64,000 bases of DNA from the NCBI GenBank assembly GCA_029204225.1, contig CM055105.1, positions 9,579,744 through 9,643,743 of the forward strand, read 5' to 3'. This document shows, piece by piece, positions 43,276-54,735 of this stretch. Position 1 is the first letter of the stretch; each line of letters starts with the position of its first letter. Origin of the DNA: Diphasiastrum complanatum. Taxonomy: Eukaryota; Streptophyta; Lycopodiopsida; Lycopodiales; Lycopodiaceae. Made by a program: the position numbers and the translations under genes. A model generated the notes under the pieces. The model did no database searches and was not told the origin of the DNA. It was given only the letters and a program-made list of their open reading frames with translations.

Positions 43276-45560
43276 CATCAAAGATTATTCGGATTTTCCC
43301 TTTTGATTGACAAGATCTTTGCTAGCATCAAAGGTCCTATTATCAAAAGAAGAAAAGATTATCCTAACTATCAGAGGTTACAATACTCTGTAAATAACCC
43401 AGCCTCAAGTGATTCTACGAGATTATGATGCCACTATCCCTCAGAAATTCGCATCATCATCGCGGCAAGATAACTTGTTGCCTTATCTACATCTATGTGA
43501 AAGGCTACATTATTATTCGATGATGCTTGAGATACCTTGTTTGAATCTGGATTCCAAGTGTTTTATCCAGTCTCGGCATCTGATGCATGAATGTTTTGGA
43601 GGTTGGAGCTACTAGTATCTTATTTTCAGAGTAGCATACTAGCTTTTTGAGCTGCAAACCAGTTTAGGTTGATGCCTTTGATGTTCATGCCCATGAAAAC
43701 AAAGAGAATTGGCAGCTAGTTTGGTAGCTTATCACGGTCCATCTTCTCCTACAAAAGCCTTACTTGGAGTTGCTTACATATTTCTCTTTCTCATTTCTTG
43801 TTCGTTCTTCCGAGAAGCAATGAGGCTAATCAAACTATTGGATTTTGCCACAGAGCGCCCCCAAGATGTGCAACCTCAAGGTCGAAGGATATAGTGTACT
43901 GTTGCTTATACATCAAATACACAAAATGTTTTTAGCTTTAAAATGCACATCTGGTATCATGATATCTGAAGCTATATGGGATTGACGTGTACAACTTTTG
44001 TAGGTATTATTGACTATGTTGGGCATCAAAAGGAATGTGGTTGATTGATTTGGGGTATACTAGAATTAGCAGCAGTTATAGATCTGAATGCCACAGGGCA
44101 GATTTTGGAAAGAAAGACAGAAAGTTGAAGTGCAACTCTTATGTTATGAAGATCCCTAGGATAGGTTAACCTCTGCAATGTAGACACTGCTACGTATGTT
44201 GCATAACAAAGGCCAGTATAGTTAATCAGATTGTAATCAGTTGCAGGTCCGTTTGGGACATTGTCCTTAGAAACAAATACATACAACAAATTTTGACATT
44301 GTTCTTGTAAACTTCTCTGGATCCTATATTCTGTGCAAATAGGTGGCAACATTCACATTTCAAGATCGTGAATAAGTATGTATAACAGGATTATCTCCAT
44401 TACATGATCCACATAGCCATCATAAAGGCTTTACAAACCAATGACTTTCTGCTTCTCTATGTTGCAAATATTTGCATATTCAGGGAAAAAAAGTCTCTTC
44501 ACCCATGTGAAGATGAGATGATAGAAGCTTACAATGATTCATTGCTATTGGTCTTATAGAATCGATTATTGAGCCAACTATCCCTACAAAGTTGAAATCC
44601 TATCCCATGATCAAATCTTGGGTTAAATATTTCCAATGACTTGGTTAGGAAGAGTTGTATTGTAGGCCCTTGTGAGTCCATTGATCGTCAAACCTTCATA
44701 GAATCCTCAGAGGGTGACACTTGAAAACCTTCAAGCAACTTCTTGATTGTGAACTTGGAAGTGAAATTTGGCTTAGTGACATGAAGCCTATGAGCTATGG
44801 CATTTATTTTTCATTGCATACATCATCTATTGTGGTTGTGAGAGCATATTCAAGCTAAACATTTGTGCACAATTCATTTGCCAGTGTCATTTATAGAAAG
44901 AAAATCTCATGGATTACCATTGAAAATATAAAAGTGAGCTTGTTCTTGTTAACTATTAGGTGAAATTCACCAAATATCAATCAAGAATGTTATTAAGTCT
45001 GAAATAATCTTCTTCATGATAGTCTAAGACACAAATGATAAGATTGTTGCATGGAGTGGGAAGGAAGGGATCTAAAAAATCCCTCAATAGTTTTGTCTTT
45101 GAAAAGGGAGATAATCCAGAGACGAGTGTGCCTCACAGTTAAAGCTGATTATCTATGGAATCTCTCTTGTCCTGAAAAGTTTGGGATTTGCTTATCATAT
45201 TATACCTCAATTGGCATATATCAATGGTAACAAGCTGATTTGCCTATGTTTTTCTCCGCCAAAGCTCTCACATTATATATTTTGAGGTGTATGTCAACTT
45301 TGTGCTGTTGATGATGGAATTTTGTTCATGTGAAAATACTCGTTCAAGATTTCCCATTGCGGCAGGCAGATATATCAAAGTTCTTTTGATATCAGATAAT
45401 TCATCTCTTTGGTCGATACTATATGAAAGTTCAACTCAAGGTTGCTTTCTTCCTTCAATTTAACTTTATTGGCTTCAAAAATGGTACTTTTACCCTTCAA
45501 ATTTCAATGGATATTTCTTCCTTGCAATCTAAATAGTACTTATTAAATTGTGAAACTAAC
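43276..45560. other. intergenic, no recognisable gene
   Basis: AT-rich, with only short frames. The last 500 bases (from about 45050) may be the damaged front part of the endonuclease-encoding element whose end is seen at 45561, but no motif could be confirmed. Confidence 0.4.
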
Positions 45561-45713
45561 TCTCTTGGAGACTTCAATATCAATATGCTTGCTTGCAACA
45601 ACCATGCCAACCATCTTACGACATCCATGCAAAAACATGATTTTTAACAAACTATCACTACACCAGCAACATTGTATGGAAGCCAATTAGATCATATATT
45701 GACAAATGCACAC
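45561..45713 (+). pseudogene. endonuclease-domain patch of a LINE or Helentron-like element
   Basis: A 51-codon frame with one stop reads LGDFNINMLACNNHANHL, then SMQKHDF, stop, QTITTPATLYGSQLDHILTNAH. GDFN and S.LDHI are the last two conserved motifs of apurinic-type endonucleases in CR1-like LINEs and in the endonuclease of Helentron transposons. The single stop (TAA after HDF) fits CAA to TAA. Helicase, Rep or RT domains are not visible on either side, so the element type stays open. A 28-base partial duplication follows (AATTAGATCATATAT at 45685 and 45726). Confidence 0.5.
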
Positions 45714-46400
45714 AACTCTAAAAGTCAATTAGATCATATATGGACAAATGCACATGTACACAACTCGAAAAGTTTTTATGGAGCCACGCATTGTTCAATT
45801 TATTATTACCTATACAGTGACCCAAATATCATGTAAGCCTCCTTCATCGGGTTTCTATTGTTGGAAGTATTGTTGCTTCTCATGAAACTTAACATAAAGA
45901 GTAGCATTACTGTCATCGCATTCCTGAAAAGAACTAGGACAACTTGCAACTACCCTACCTGGTGACTTGCATCAAACAATAACTTTTAAACCATCTCCTA
46001 AATTCACACCTCCCACATGCAATTTTTTGTACTACGATGAGTTTTCCCATCTTTTGTTAATAAAAATAGACAATTTTTTTTGTGTCACATTTACATCTAC
46101 TCTAACACACGTAAAATAAAATAAAATAGCAACTTAAGGCAGGGCCAAGTGGCTTGCCACACTCCCTTGTTTTTTTTGGGATGGGGTGGGGGATTAAAGT
46201 CTTGCGTTAAGAAAAACATGAAATGGTATCTGCGTGAGAGTGTGTCTATGGCATTAGGTAAAATCTTTTTTCTTTTTACAATTTTGTCCTATACCCAAGT
46301 TTCAACTCTCTCCTCAAATAGAGTAACCACGTGGCCTATTATAGAGCGTAAATATGCATTAAAAGGAAGGGTTATGATTTAATATTCGATAAAATAGAAA
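45714..46400. other. non-coding, probably element remnant
   Basis: AT-rich, with no recognised motif. Weak continuation of the endonuclease reading frame is possible up to about 45850. Confidence 0.35.
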
Positions 46401-46683
46401 CTCCATCTTAAGTGTTGGCCAACTTCTTGATAGTAGCGTTGATGTCAATTTCAATATTGACAATTGTGTGATCAAGAAGGATGGTGAGATCCTTGCATAT
46501 GGATCAAGATTTGAAGGCATCTACAAATTGGATCCAAGTGAGAGTGCAAACTCTCTTGATGTTTCTTATATGTCCAATATTTCAAAGGAGGATGATCACA
46601 CAAGATGCACATATCTTCTCTCTTCAAGTATTATGGTGTGTGATTATTATTCAAAGCATATGTTGAGAAGAAATTCTCATTGA
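46401..46683 (+). pseudogene. copia protease end and GAG-pre-integrase (C5)
   Basis: The frame reads SVGQLLDSSVDVNFNIDNC, then VIKKDGEILAYGSRFEGIYKLD, which is the end of copia protease followed by the start of the GAG-pre-integrase domain. The following 45 residues do not match that domain, and the frame ends at a stop at 46681. The integrase zinc region and catalytic core that should follow are missing. Confidence 0.75.
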
Positions 46684-47160
46684 AGATCAAAGCTTTGAGG
46701 AGTATTGGAGCTCTTGAAGGAATAGAACCATATGAAGTTTTATTCAAGATGAAGCCTAAGGTTGATCACCTTAGTGAACTTGGTAGTGCTTGCTTTGAAC
46801 ATATTCCCTTGGAAACAAGAAGGAAGGATGATCCAAGCTCATGGATCATGATTGGATACTCATCCATCAAGGAGGCCTTTAGTGTCTTTACACTCTCTAT
46901 TTCAAAAGTGATTGTGAATAGAGATGTCACATTGCATGAAGATTCAATCTTGGAAGTGGCCGAGATCAAGGCTTCTCAAGAAGCATCACAAGTTATCTTT
47001 TTTGAAGGTATTCAAGTTATGATGGGGCCAATGTGTAAGGAGGAGTTTCTTCTTCATATGATTTCAAGAAGACCTTCAATATGCATGGCCGAGTCTTTAT
47101 GGCTCACCTTACACGACAAAGAGGGGCATCTTTCATGTTGTATCTACTACAACACATTCA
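46684..47160 (+). pseudogene. copia integrase C-terminal part plus unknown segment (C5)
   Basis: The first half is the copia integrase end: PYEVLFKMKPKVDHLSELG, a FEHIPLETRRK segment, IGYSS, and KVIVNRDVTLHEDSI. The order and spacing are typical. After DSIL the sequence should pass into reverse transcriptase, but instead continues for about 60 residues of unknown protein (EGIQVMMGPMCKEEF) to a stop. The loss of RT is thus precise at the usual integrase-RT linker. Confidence 0.75.
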
Positions 47161-47684
47161 TATAAATTGTAAACTCCTCTTGAGATTAAGTGAAGCATCC
47201 AAAGTGGACACTTACATCCTTGAGAGAGTAACTAGCCTAAAAAAGATCAAGATAGTCTTTGATATCAAGATTAGATCCATCATGGATATAGTTCATTGTA
47301 TGTGGACTAGTCAAGCTAGAAAGTATAATCTTGATAATCATCATTGTTTCACATCTTATGATCTTGATCTCCATGATCCTTATGAGGCTTGGAAGCCTCA
47401 GATTTCTCTATTTATGGTGCATCCATCATGCAAGTGGAACTTTCAAAGCAAAGATCATCATTAAGCATGGAGGAAGCCCATGATCATAGTGGCATATTGG
47501 TGGATCACTCTTCAAAGGCATTGGCAAGAGATCTCTACCAAAGAGATCTTATCATGGATATGGTGAGGGTGCTGCTATGATGGATCCCTTGGCTGATCTT
47601 CACTTCTTATGCATACCAAAGGATCCACTCAAAAAAAATTTACAAACTTCTCAAGTGATCTAGTACCTTTCCAAGCTATTTTTT
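47161..47684 (+). pseudogene. unrecognised coding stretch before the 3' LTR (C5)
   Basis: Two overlapping frames (47081-47464 and 47389-47580, then a shift) encode a protein without known motifs. Its final part (HGYGEGA...DPLADLH...PKDPLKK) matches the tail of the minus-strand ORF at 23204-23446 of copy C2. Conservation of the tail in two diverged copies argues for a real coding region between integrase and the LTR in this family. It lacks RT and RNase H signatures. Confidence 0.5.
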
Positions 47685-47691
47685 GAGGAGG
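47685..47691 (+). promoter_or_regulatory. polypurine tract (C5)
   Basis: GAGGAGG, preceded by six T and directly followed by the LTR start TGTGAGAAATTGG. Confidence 0.7.
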
Positions 47692-48500
47692 TGTGAGAAA
47701 TTGGCAAAAATCTAGCTTGGTATTTTTATGATAGAAGTTTGTAAGTGAATCTCACATGTGTGGAGGATGTTCTCACGTGTGGAGAATTGTAAAGTGAATC
47801 AAAATGTTTGATATAGGGGTCTCATAGAATTTCATAGTCAAGCATTTAGGTGTAGGATGTTGATAGGGTCAAATTTGGCATAGATGGCAAATTATCCATT
47901 TCCACTTGTAATGCCACTATTGAGCCAAAATAGAGTAGGAGGCCAAACTTGTGCCAATTAGAGTGTAGAAAAGTGTAATTCTTTTGTTTGATGAAGTTTA
48001 AGAGGTCCAATAGGATTTAGAGGTGGAACCATGAGTGGTCCTTTGAGGTTTGCTTGAAAATGGTCCAATAGAATTTAGAGGTGCTTGGATCAATGGTCCA
48101 ATAGGATTAAGAGGTGGCAAAGTGTGGTCCAATCATAGTTAAGCATAGTGGTAGCTCATGGATCTACTAGTATCATTGTACTCCTCATTTTGGATCTAAT
48201 TGATTTTGAGATTGAGTGGATTTTGAGTGTAAGTGATTTTCTAGCTTTCTCTCTCTACCCGAGAGCTATTGATGATTTTCTCTCTCTACCCGAGGAGAGC
48301 AGCTTGTTTTTACTTAGATTACTTTTGGAACACTTCCCACATGTGTGAGTGAGAGTTGGAAGTGATTGAACGCATGTAGTAGTGTGTTTTTGCCATAGAA
48401 TCAAAGATAGATCTTGAATCTCAATCTAGTCTTGATCTTGGTGCATCTACACACCTTAGGAGATCACAAGTACATGTTGTGGACAGTCCACACATGATGG
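47692..48500 (+). repeat. copia LTR (C5)
   Basis: Starts TGTGAGAAATTGGCAAAAAT. Homologous to 25637-26517: shared are the paired CACATGTGTGG and CTCACGTGTGG near 47756-47790, the two CTCTCTCTACCCGAG blocks at 48252 and 48282, CCCACATGTGTGAG at 48330 and TTAGGAGATCACAAG at 48454. The far end is approximate because no TG...CA boundary or target duplication could be fixed. Confidence 0.7.
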
Positions 48501-49780
48501 GAAAAGTGGCAATATGGCGAACTGAAAAGATGAAGTGAAGCCAGCTCTACAAAAGGAGCTGAACGTGATGCATGGAAGGATCTTCTCCTGCCTCTAGTTA
48601 CCAACTTCTTATGCTAAGTTTTCTGCCTATTTAGAAATGTGTTCTCTGGTTGGATCAATTAGTTTTCATTCTACATGCTGTTGTGTTGGAATTTTGCTAC
48701 ACCACACTGTGTTCTCAAGCTAGTTGTTGTGACTGTATCTCTCCACTTCTTGTCAATAGCTATGGTGCTGAAGTTCCTATTAATATCAAGGAGACGCTCT
48801 CATGCTAACCTGCATTTCACCTGTCTCTTGAACTATGAGAAAATGAGTTGAGGGTTGTGTTTCAAAAAGATGTTGGTTGTGTTTTGTTCTCAAAAGAATG
48901 TAAAAATTGTTGCTAGCCTGCCCTTTGTCCCTCAAGATGCTATGTTGAATCTCCCTCTACAAGAGCATTAGGATGGTTCTCTGCAAAATTGTCCCTTGTT
49001 TGCTCTTTGATCCAAAAATGAAAATTATCTATCCTTTTTAGTCATTGTCTCTCATTAAACAACCTTTTTCCATCTAGTTTTTGTGTGAGTAGTAATCTCC
49101 TATCTGTGGGAGGATGAATATGTCTAGTGTTGGGAGCTCTCTGGTATTGCAATTCTACCATCTTTGTGAATAGTTCAATGGACAACATACCAACTTGAGA
49201 GTGTAGGGATAGAATGTTAGAACCCAGAACCCTGTAGATAAAGAGTGCTATCTACCTAGATTGAGTCATATGAGACAAGTTCTAAACGTTGGTGACATCC
49301 CAGAAAAAATCACCCTTGAAATGTTGACCCGATGTGGTTGAGTTCCCACAGCACCATAGAATCAGAGGGTATGGAATAGAAATCAAAGAGAAAGTCACCC
49401 TGGCTGTGTCATAATCAGCTTCAATACCATGTAGTCGGGATAAAGTGAATGCCCCTGACAGTCGAAGTATGAATAGTACAGATGAAGAGCTAATTTGTGA
49501 TACATTTCATACCACTCTTGGAATTGGTTTAGTGGAGTCACATATTGGAGTTGAGAAAGCCACTTAGAATCACTACATCCTAGCCTACGAGTTGGTTTAG
49601 TGGAGTCACATATTGGAGTTGAGAAAGCCACTTAGAATCACTACATCCTAGTCTACGAGTTGAAAAGAGGAGAGTTCACTGGAAAGAATTGAAGGACTAT
49701 GGGTTAGGGCTTCCGACTACACTTGAACATACCATAGGTATATATTGGTAACTACCTGTACCTCGTAATTGCGCATCCAT
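48501..49780. other. non-coding left flank of G2, with a 68-bp tandem duplication
   Basis: No recognised gene. Two copies of a 68-bp unit (49524-49591 and 49592-49659, differing at one or two bases) make the minus strand look open. The last five bases, TCCAT, are the probable target site of G2. Confidence 0.5.
49524..49659. repeat. 68-bp tandem duplication
   Basis: Two near-identical units beginning TTGGTTTAGTGGAGTCACAT. Confidence 0.95.
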
Positions 49781-50599
49781 TGTTGGGGGTATTCCCAACA
49801 AAGTGTAAATAAATAAAATCATTCAATAAAATGTGTTGCGAGGGCATGGCATCCTATGCGCGTAAGCCCATGGCCCAATGAGCACGCAAGTAAAGTTGTA
49901 AATAAAATAAACTTGACTTGGGCCTTTGAATTAAAATAAAACTAGAGGCCCAAAGTCATTTTTAAACTTAGAGATTACTTTTTAGAGTTGGGTCCAAATT
50001 GGGACTCACATGAATCTTGTGATTACCAATGTACTTTTTGTGGACCCTTGGATCAAGATGGGTCCAAGATGAATGGATAGGATCATTGTGAATATTAGCC
50101 AATAGGATTGAGGGGTAAGGGCCTTCCCCATTTTATAAAAAGGCATCATTTGTACACTATTTTGATGCTTAATGAGAAGGAGGAAACTCTACCAATTTTG
50201 GAAGAGAAGCATCCTCATTTGCAATTCAATGCTTGCTATTGCTCTTGTTGTTTTCAATTGCTTTCAAGTTCATGCTTTTTGGTTTCAATAGTTTATGTTT
50301 CTCCTTTAGCAAGCATAATGTGCATTTGAGCTAACCTCCACCCTCCCTCTATCTCTCTCTTCTATTTTCTTCTCTCTCCATCTTTTCTAATCATCCCCTT
50401 CCTTTCACCTACAATCATGATAAATGTTAGTGTAGAGGAGTAGAGTTAAGGAAGAGTAGTGTTAGTGGTGAGTAGAATTAAGGGAGAAAGTAGGAAACTA
50501 ACTAAAAATAGCATCTATGCATAGTTAGGTACCTATCCAGTGATCTAACCCTTGTTGACAGGCGGGAGGGCTATACTACACAAGATCTTTGACCCTACA
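49781..50599 (+). repeat. 5' LTR of G2
   Basis: 819 bp, from TGTTGGGGGTATTCCCAACA (a terminal inverted repeat within the first 20 bases) to GACCCTACA. It contains CCCCATTTTATAAAAAGG as TATA box and a C/T-rich stretch at about 50340-50400. Nearly identical to 61641-62459. Confidence 0.97.
50131..50140 (+). promoter_or_regulatory. TATA box of G2 5' LTR
   Basis: TTTTATAAAA preceded by CCTTCCCCA, at LTR position 351. Conserved in the 3' LTR and in the G3 LTR. It should drive the genomic RNA of the element. Confidence 0.65.
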
Positions 50600-50600
50600 G

Positions 50601-50618
50601 TGGTGTCGTTGCCAGGGA
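50601..50618 (+). promoter_or_regulatory. primer-binding site of G2 (tRNA-Asp-like)
   Basis: TGGTGTCGTTGCCAGGGA one base after the LTR. It differs from the plant tRNA-Asp complement (TGGCGCCGTTGCCGGGGA) at three positions, each a C-to-T or G-to-A change. Confidence 0.75.
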
Positions 50619-51938
50619 TAGGTTTCCACTAACTAGTTTAGCTGCAATTTAGCTATTTTCTTGCTTTTTAGAGTAGTTTTAGGTAGATTTTTGAGTGTTT
50701 AGAGTTAGTTTTCTGTATTTTTTTGTGTTTGGACTATTCACAGCATGCGGAGGAGGTGTGAGAGGGTAGAGGAGGCCCTGAACAACCTCTAAGGGCTTGA
50801 AACCCAAACCAACCAGCCAAAAATTCCAAAAAACACACCAATCTGCATTTTGGAGGAAAAAAGAGCCTAAAATCTCATCAGAATTTTATATCTCCAAAAT
50901 CAGTGAGAATTAACCCTTGCATGACTGGCAGCAGCTCCAGAGTACTGTCCCAGACCTGCACAGAAGCCTACGAGAGTTACTTCCAAGCAGATTGTAAGAA
51001 TCAGAGAAAAATCATAAAAAATTCAAAAAACCCTTGAAAAAATCCAAAAAAAATCAAATCTTCATAAGAACTCTCGTAGAGCCCTCTAAAGTTCCATCTC
51101 AGTGAGACCAAAACATAGAGAAACTTGCGAGAGTTAGTTTGATGTCTAAGTGCCTGTGTGAGAGTTCCCAGTGAAAAAAAGACGGGAAAGTACCAGTAAA
51201 CCCTCGCAGACAACAAAAATTTCAGTTTCAGTGGTCAAGAACTCTCGCAGAGGATTTTGAAGTTCCATGTCAGTGAGACCAGGACTCAAGAGCTTGCAAG
51301 AGTTAGTTTGATTTCACTGAGCAGAAAATTGGATTTATGTGCAAAAACATCACTAAAAACTGAAGATCCAGCAAATCCTTCTAGTTTGAACTCTCGCAGA
51401 ACTCTCAATCGATTCAAAATGTTAATTTACATCAATGATGAAGCCTGCAAGAGTTAGTGTGGAGATCTGGTGAAGATCAAGACAAAAAAGTGGTTTTGAA
51501 CCCTCACAGAAAGTGAAATTTTCACTTCTTGCAAGAGTTAACTCTCACAGAGAAATCTATAGTGAGATCTGACCCAGATCCAGCTATTGTGAGCCTTACG
51601 AGAGTTACTTCCTAGAGATCTGAAAGATATCAAGTTTTTTACCTGCAAAAACAGCTAAAGAACCCTCGCACAGCCAACCCTCGCACAAGAGAACCCTTGC
51701 AGACTAGATCAGTGGAAAGATCTGCATCAGATCCAGCTACTGTCAAAATCTCAAGTCAATCAGTGCAAGAAGTAAAAAGCTATCAAGGAAAAACCACCGT
51801 AAGGGGCCTAAATTTCACTTCCGGCCGATTAGATTGATCAGATCCTTAGAGATCCAGACTACATCCTAATGTATAAGCAAGATCCAATCACTTTGGAACC
51901 CACCATCGAATGAATCGGAGATCGGGACGATCAATAGC
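50619..51938 (+). repeat. 5' leader of G2 with interspersed CTCGCAGA/GCGAGAGTT motif
   Basis: The 1.3-kb non-coding leader holds about 15-20 copies of AACYCTCGCAGA or its complement-like partner TGCRAGAGTT at irregular spacing (e.g. 50968, 51071, 51127, 51200, 51241, 51296, 51391, 51498, 51533, 51597, 51662). The two forms can pair with each other, and both sit side by side at 51532-51552 (GCAAGAGTTAACTCTC). GATC-rich segments follow towards gag. The G4 leader fragment has the same motifs. Confidence 0.8.
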
Positions 51939-53130
51939 ATGAAGGATAGCAAATCAAGCACCACACCTTCCCAGATTAGCAGCTATGAAGAGGCAAAATT
52001 GGAACCAGCACCAATGGATCCAATGGGCCAACCCGTACCTGTCGCTCCCTTGCAAGTAATCCGGAGAGCACCACAGATGGAAATACCAAAATACGACGGA
52101 TCATCAAATCCCATCCGATTCCTCCATATCTACGAGCAAGCTTGTGAAATCTACGGTGAATGGACACCTGCGGAGAAGCTGATGTTGTTTCCCATGTCCT
52201 TATTGGTAGTGGTTCAGGATTGGTTTTTTAACCTATCAGAAGAAGAAAAATCCACCTGGGAAGTGGTTAAGGCGGCTCTCATTATGCGCTTTAAACCAAA
52301 AAAGTTCCTGGAAGACCCTGCTGAGCAAAGTCATGATGGGAAAACGAGAAAGGATCAGGGACTATCTTGAGCGGGTCAAACACTTACGATCCGAGTGCAG
52401 AGTAGCCCTTACTCCCGATCATGCGGTGATCATGTGGTTCCTAGCCGAACTACCACGAAGTATCAGAAGAGAACTGAAACGACGGGAGTAGTACACTACT
52501 CTGCAAGAAGCTATGGAAGATGCCATCAGGGAAGAGGATGAGGGATCTGACGATGAATATCCATCCACCCACACCCCTACTCCCTCGATTGCATCATCAT
52601 CATCAAATGCATCTGCTCTATCCACCAAACTGTTGTTGGAGAAAATGACAAAATTACACAAACAACAGATGGAGCAACTTACGACACAGTTTGACCAGAA
52701 ACTGAAGGCCTTACAGGGAGCTGTAACAATAACGCCACATCAACCGAAACAAAACCAGCTGCAATATCCAAGACGGGAAAATGTATGGTGTTCAGTGTGC
52801 ATGCAAAACCATACAGCAAACGAGTGTCCAGTCCTAAAGCAAAATCTGAGACTGACACATAGATTTTGCCTTATGCAACATCGCACGATACGGCATTTTG
52901 CCTGTTCAACCCCCGGATTGTTCAACAAAAGAGAAGTCCTTATCAGACTTCCTATCCTTACCATCAAGGGGCACCCAACGCGGCACCAAGGTATGGCGCA
53001 CCAAATCAACCACAGCGTATGGCCTTACCTGCTCCACCAGGGCCAGCCAATCAACAAGTGGCCCATGTAAACCTGACAGCAGCAAAACCAGAGATGCAAA
53101 TGCCACCTCAACCTGAACAGCAGCAAAACT
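51939..53130 (+). pseudogene. gag of G2
   Basis: Gag from ATG at 51939. It has a Ser/Pro-rich start, then PKYDGSSNPIRFLHIYEQA, VVQDWFFNLSEEEKSTWEVV and ALIMRFKPKKFLEDP of the plant gag core. After a frameshift near 52310 come RERIRDYLERVKHL, AVIMWFLAELPRSIRREL and a TAG, then an acidic segment and a helical KMTKLHKQQMEQL stretch. The C-terminus is Gln/Pro-rich. Gag forms the particle that encloses RNA. At least one frameshift and one stop break it. Confidence 0.85.
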
Positions 53131-53434
53131 AGTACGGATCGGATGAACCACTTATGGATCCTGCCATAAATGAATATGTTGCGGCCTATGCAGCTCAAAC
53201 TTAGCATCAAGGCGGAAGAAATGACAGTTGCTACAGATGCAGCGAAGGACACAGAATTGTAGAATGTTCCTACAAGGGACAATATACATCCTTCTGCCGA
53301 GAATACGGTTATGGACATTGTTACAAGAATTTTCCATTTAAACCTGGAACCAGTGCACCGCTTAACTCATTGCAATACGACAACCAGCGGTTCCAACAAG
53401 GGTGCCATCGGAAGGATGACAATTCCACGCTCTT
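53131..53434 (+). pseudogene. zinc-knuckle region of G2 gag
   Basis: In one frame CYRCSEGHRIVEC (53232-53270) is followed by CREYGYGHCYKNFPF, where the last Cys has become Phe. This nucleic-acid-binding module lies between gag core and protease. The spacing (CX2CX3HX4C) is one residue shorter than normal, as in G4, so it is a family trait rather than a local error. Several stops are near. Confidence 0.6.
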
Positions 53435-53725
53435 GTGTTAGCTGTTATGCGAGCACAGAAGAAAAAGGAAGTGGGTTTACAAGGATTGAAGCCAGCAAGA
53501 TTTGCCATCAAGCTAGCAGATCAATCCTATGTGAAACCAAAAGGTGTAGTTGCCGATATCCCTGTAAAGATAGCGGGCATGCAGTTTGTGATTACTTTTG
53601 TAGTCATGGATATACCTGAATCTCCATCTGCATACCGTGTTTTACTGGGAAGACTATGGTTGAGGACTGCGCAAGTAGTACACAACTGGGGTACGGGGAA
53701 ACTCACCTTCGAGAACAAAGAGTAG
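53435..53725 (+). pseudogene. retropepsin-like protease of G2
   Basis: The frame shows VVADIPVKIAGMQFVITFVV, MDIPESPSAYRVLLGRLWL and VVHNWGTGKLTFENKE. The LLGRPWL-type motif (here GRLWL) and the preceding strand pattern are those of the C-terminal half of gypsy proteases. The DTG/DSG active-site segment is not visible, so the catalytic half is missing or lies in the degraded upstream part. Would process the polyprotein; not active here. Confidence 0.65.
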
Positions 53726-54735
53726 GCTGTAAAGGTTGACCCAACCACATGGGCGGTGAAACCTATTGCACCCAAAGTTGATGACGGATCATCTACGATA
53801 GATCACACGATTGATCGCCCAAGGGCAGCCAAGGGGGGTCACTATCATTCAGAGACAGATGTCGTAATATGGACGGATGCATTAGCAACTATTGACTACC
53901 AAGCATGTCAATATGAATCAGATCTAGAACCTAGTACATCTTCACCCAAGTGTTACACTATGGACACACCCATCACATTTGGGGTGAATATGATAAACGT
54001 AGCATGGTTGTCAGTGGAACCTATTGAGAACCCAGTGGACAATGATTTGGTCCCTTGGCAACATGCTCTAACTTATAATAAAGAGATTGAGCTGATTGAT
54101 GAACAGGTCCTACACCACATAGGCCTAGATTGTTACGGAATCAAGAAAGTACCAACTCAACCACCGTAAAAGTCTGCTATGGCGAAGCTCTCAAGAAACG
54201 ATCCACCCAAGGCACCTGCGAATAAGAAGAATTAGTTGCAGCAGTGCTACAACTAGGTGACCCATTGGAGTGATCTACCTGATGAGGCGATAGCTACATT
54301 GGATGTGGATATTCACAACCATGAGGCGAATGCCACGGCAGTCCGGATGAAGGACAACAAGGACGAATCCACCAAGAAAGAGCAAAAAGAAAGTATTGGA
54401 ATCCTTGAAGTCAATCAAGTTGGACTCAGATACAGTGTCATCTTCTACACAGGTGACAGAAAATAAAAAAGTGACTAGTCGGGCTAAGATCAATATGCTG
54501 AAAGAGGAATCTCGATGAGCGCCAATTCACGAGATGCCTGAGACTTTCAAGAACTATACCTTGGATGACATGGTAATCTTGATGCCGCAAGCCTAGAGAG
54601 AACCTGAACAAAGTCAGACACCAACGAAACAAGTCTTCGAGGGACATGCGTGAACATAGCCGATGAACCTTGCCGAGCCAGGTAAAAGATAGTGCATGTG
54701 GGAGAGCAGTTAACACCCACACAGTTCAAGAGACT
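53726..54735 (+). pseudogene. protease-RT linker of G2
   Basis: Frames at 53756-54169 and 54257-54466 match the G1 segment 8033-8600 (GHYHSETDVVIWTDALATID, MDTPITFGVNMINV). A Lys-rich segment (KKEQKESIGIL) follows. No enzyme motif. Frameshifts near 54170 and 54470. Confidence 0.5.

Larger units (their letters stand above)
46401..48500 (+). mobile_element. Ty1/copia 3' fragment C5
   Basis: The plus strand carries the protease end, GAG-pre-integrase, integrase C-terminus, an unrecognised coding stretch, polypurine tract and 3' LTR. There is no 5' half, integrase core or reverse transcriptase. Its LTR is of the C2/C3 type. Thus C5 and C3 are complementary halves of the same family lying 19 kb apart in the same orientation. 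Confidence 0.75.
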
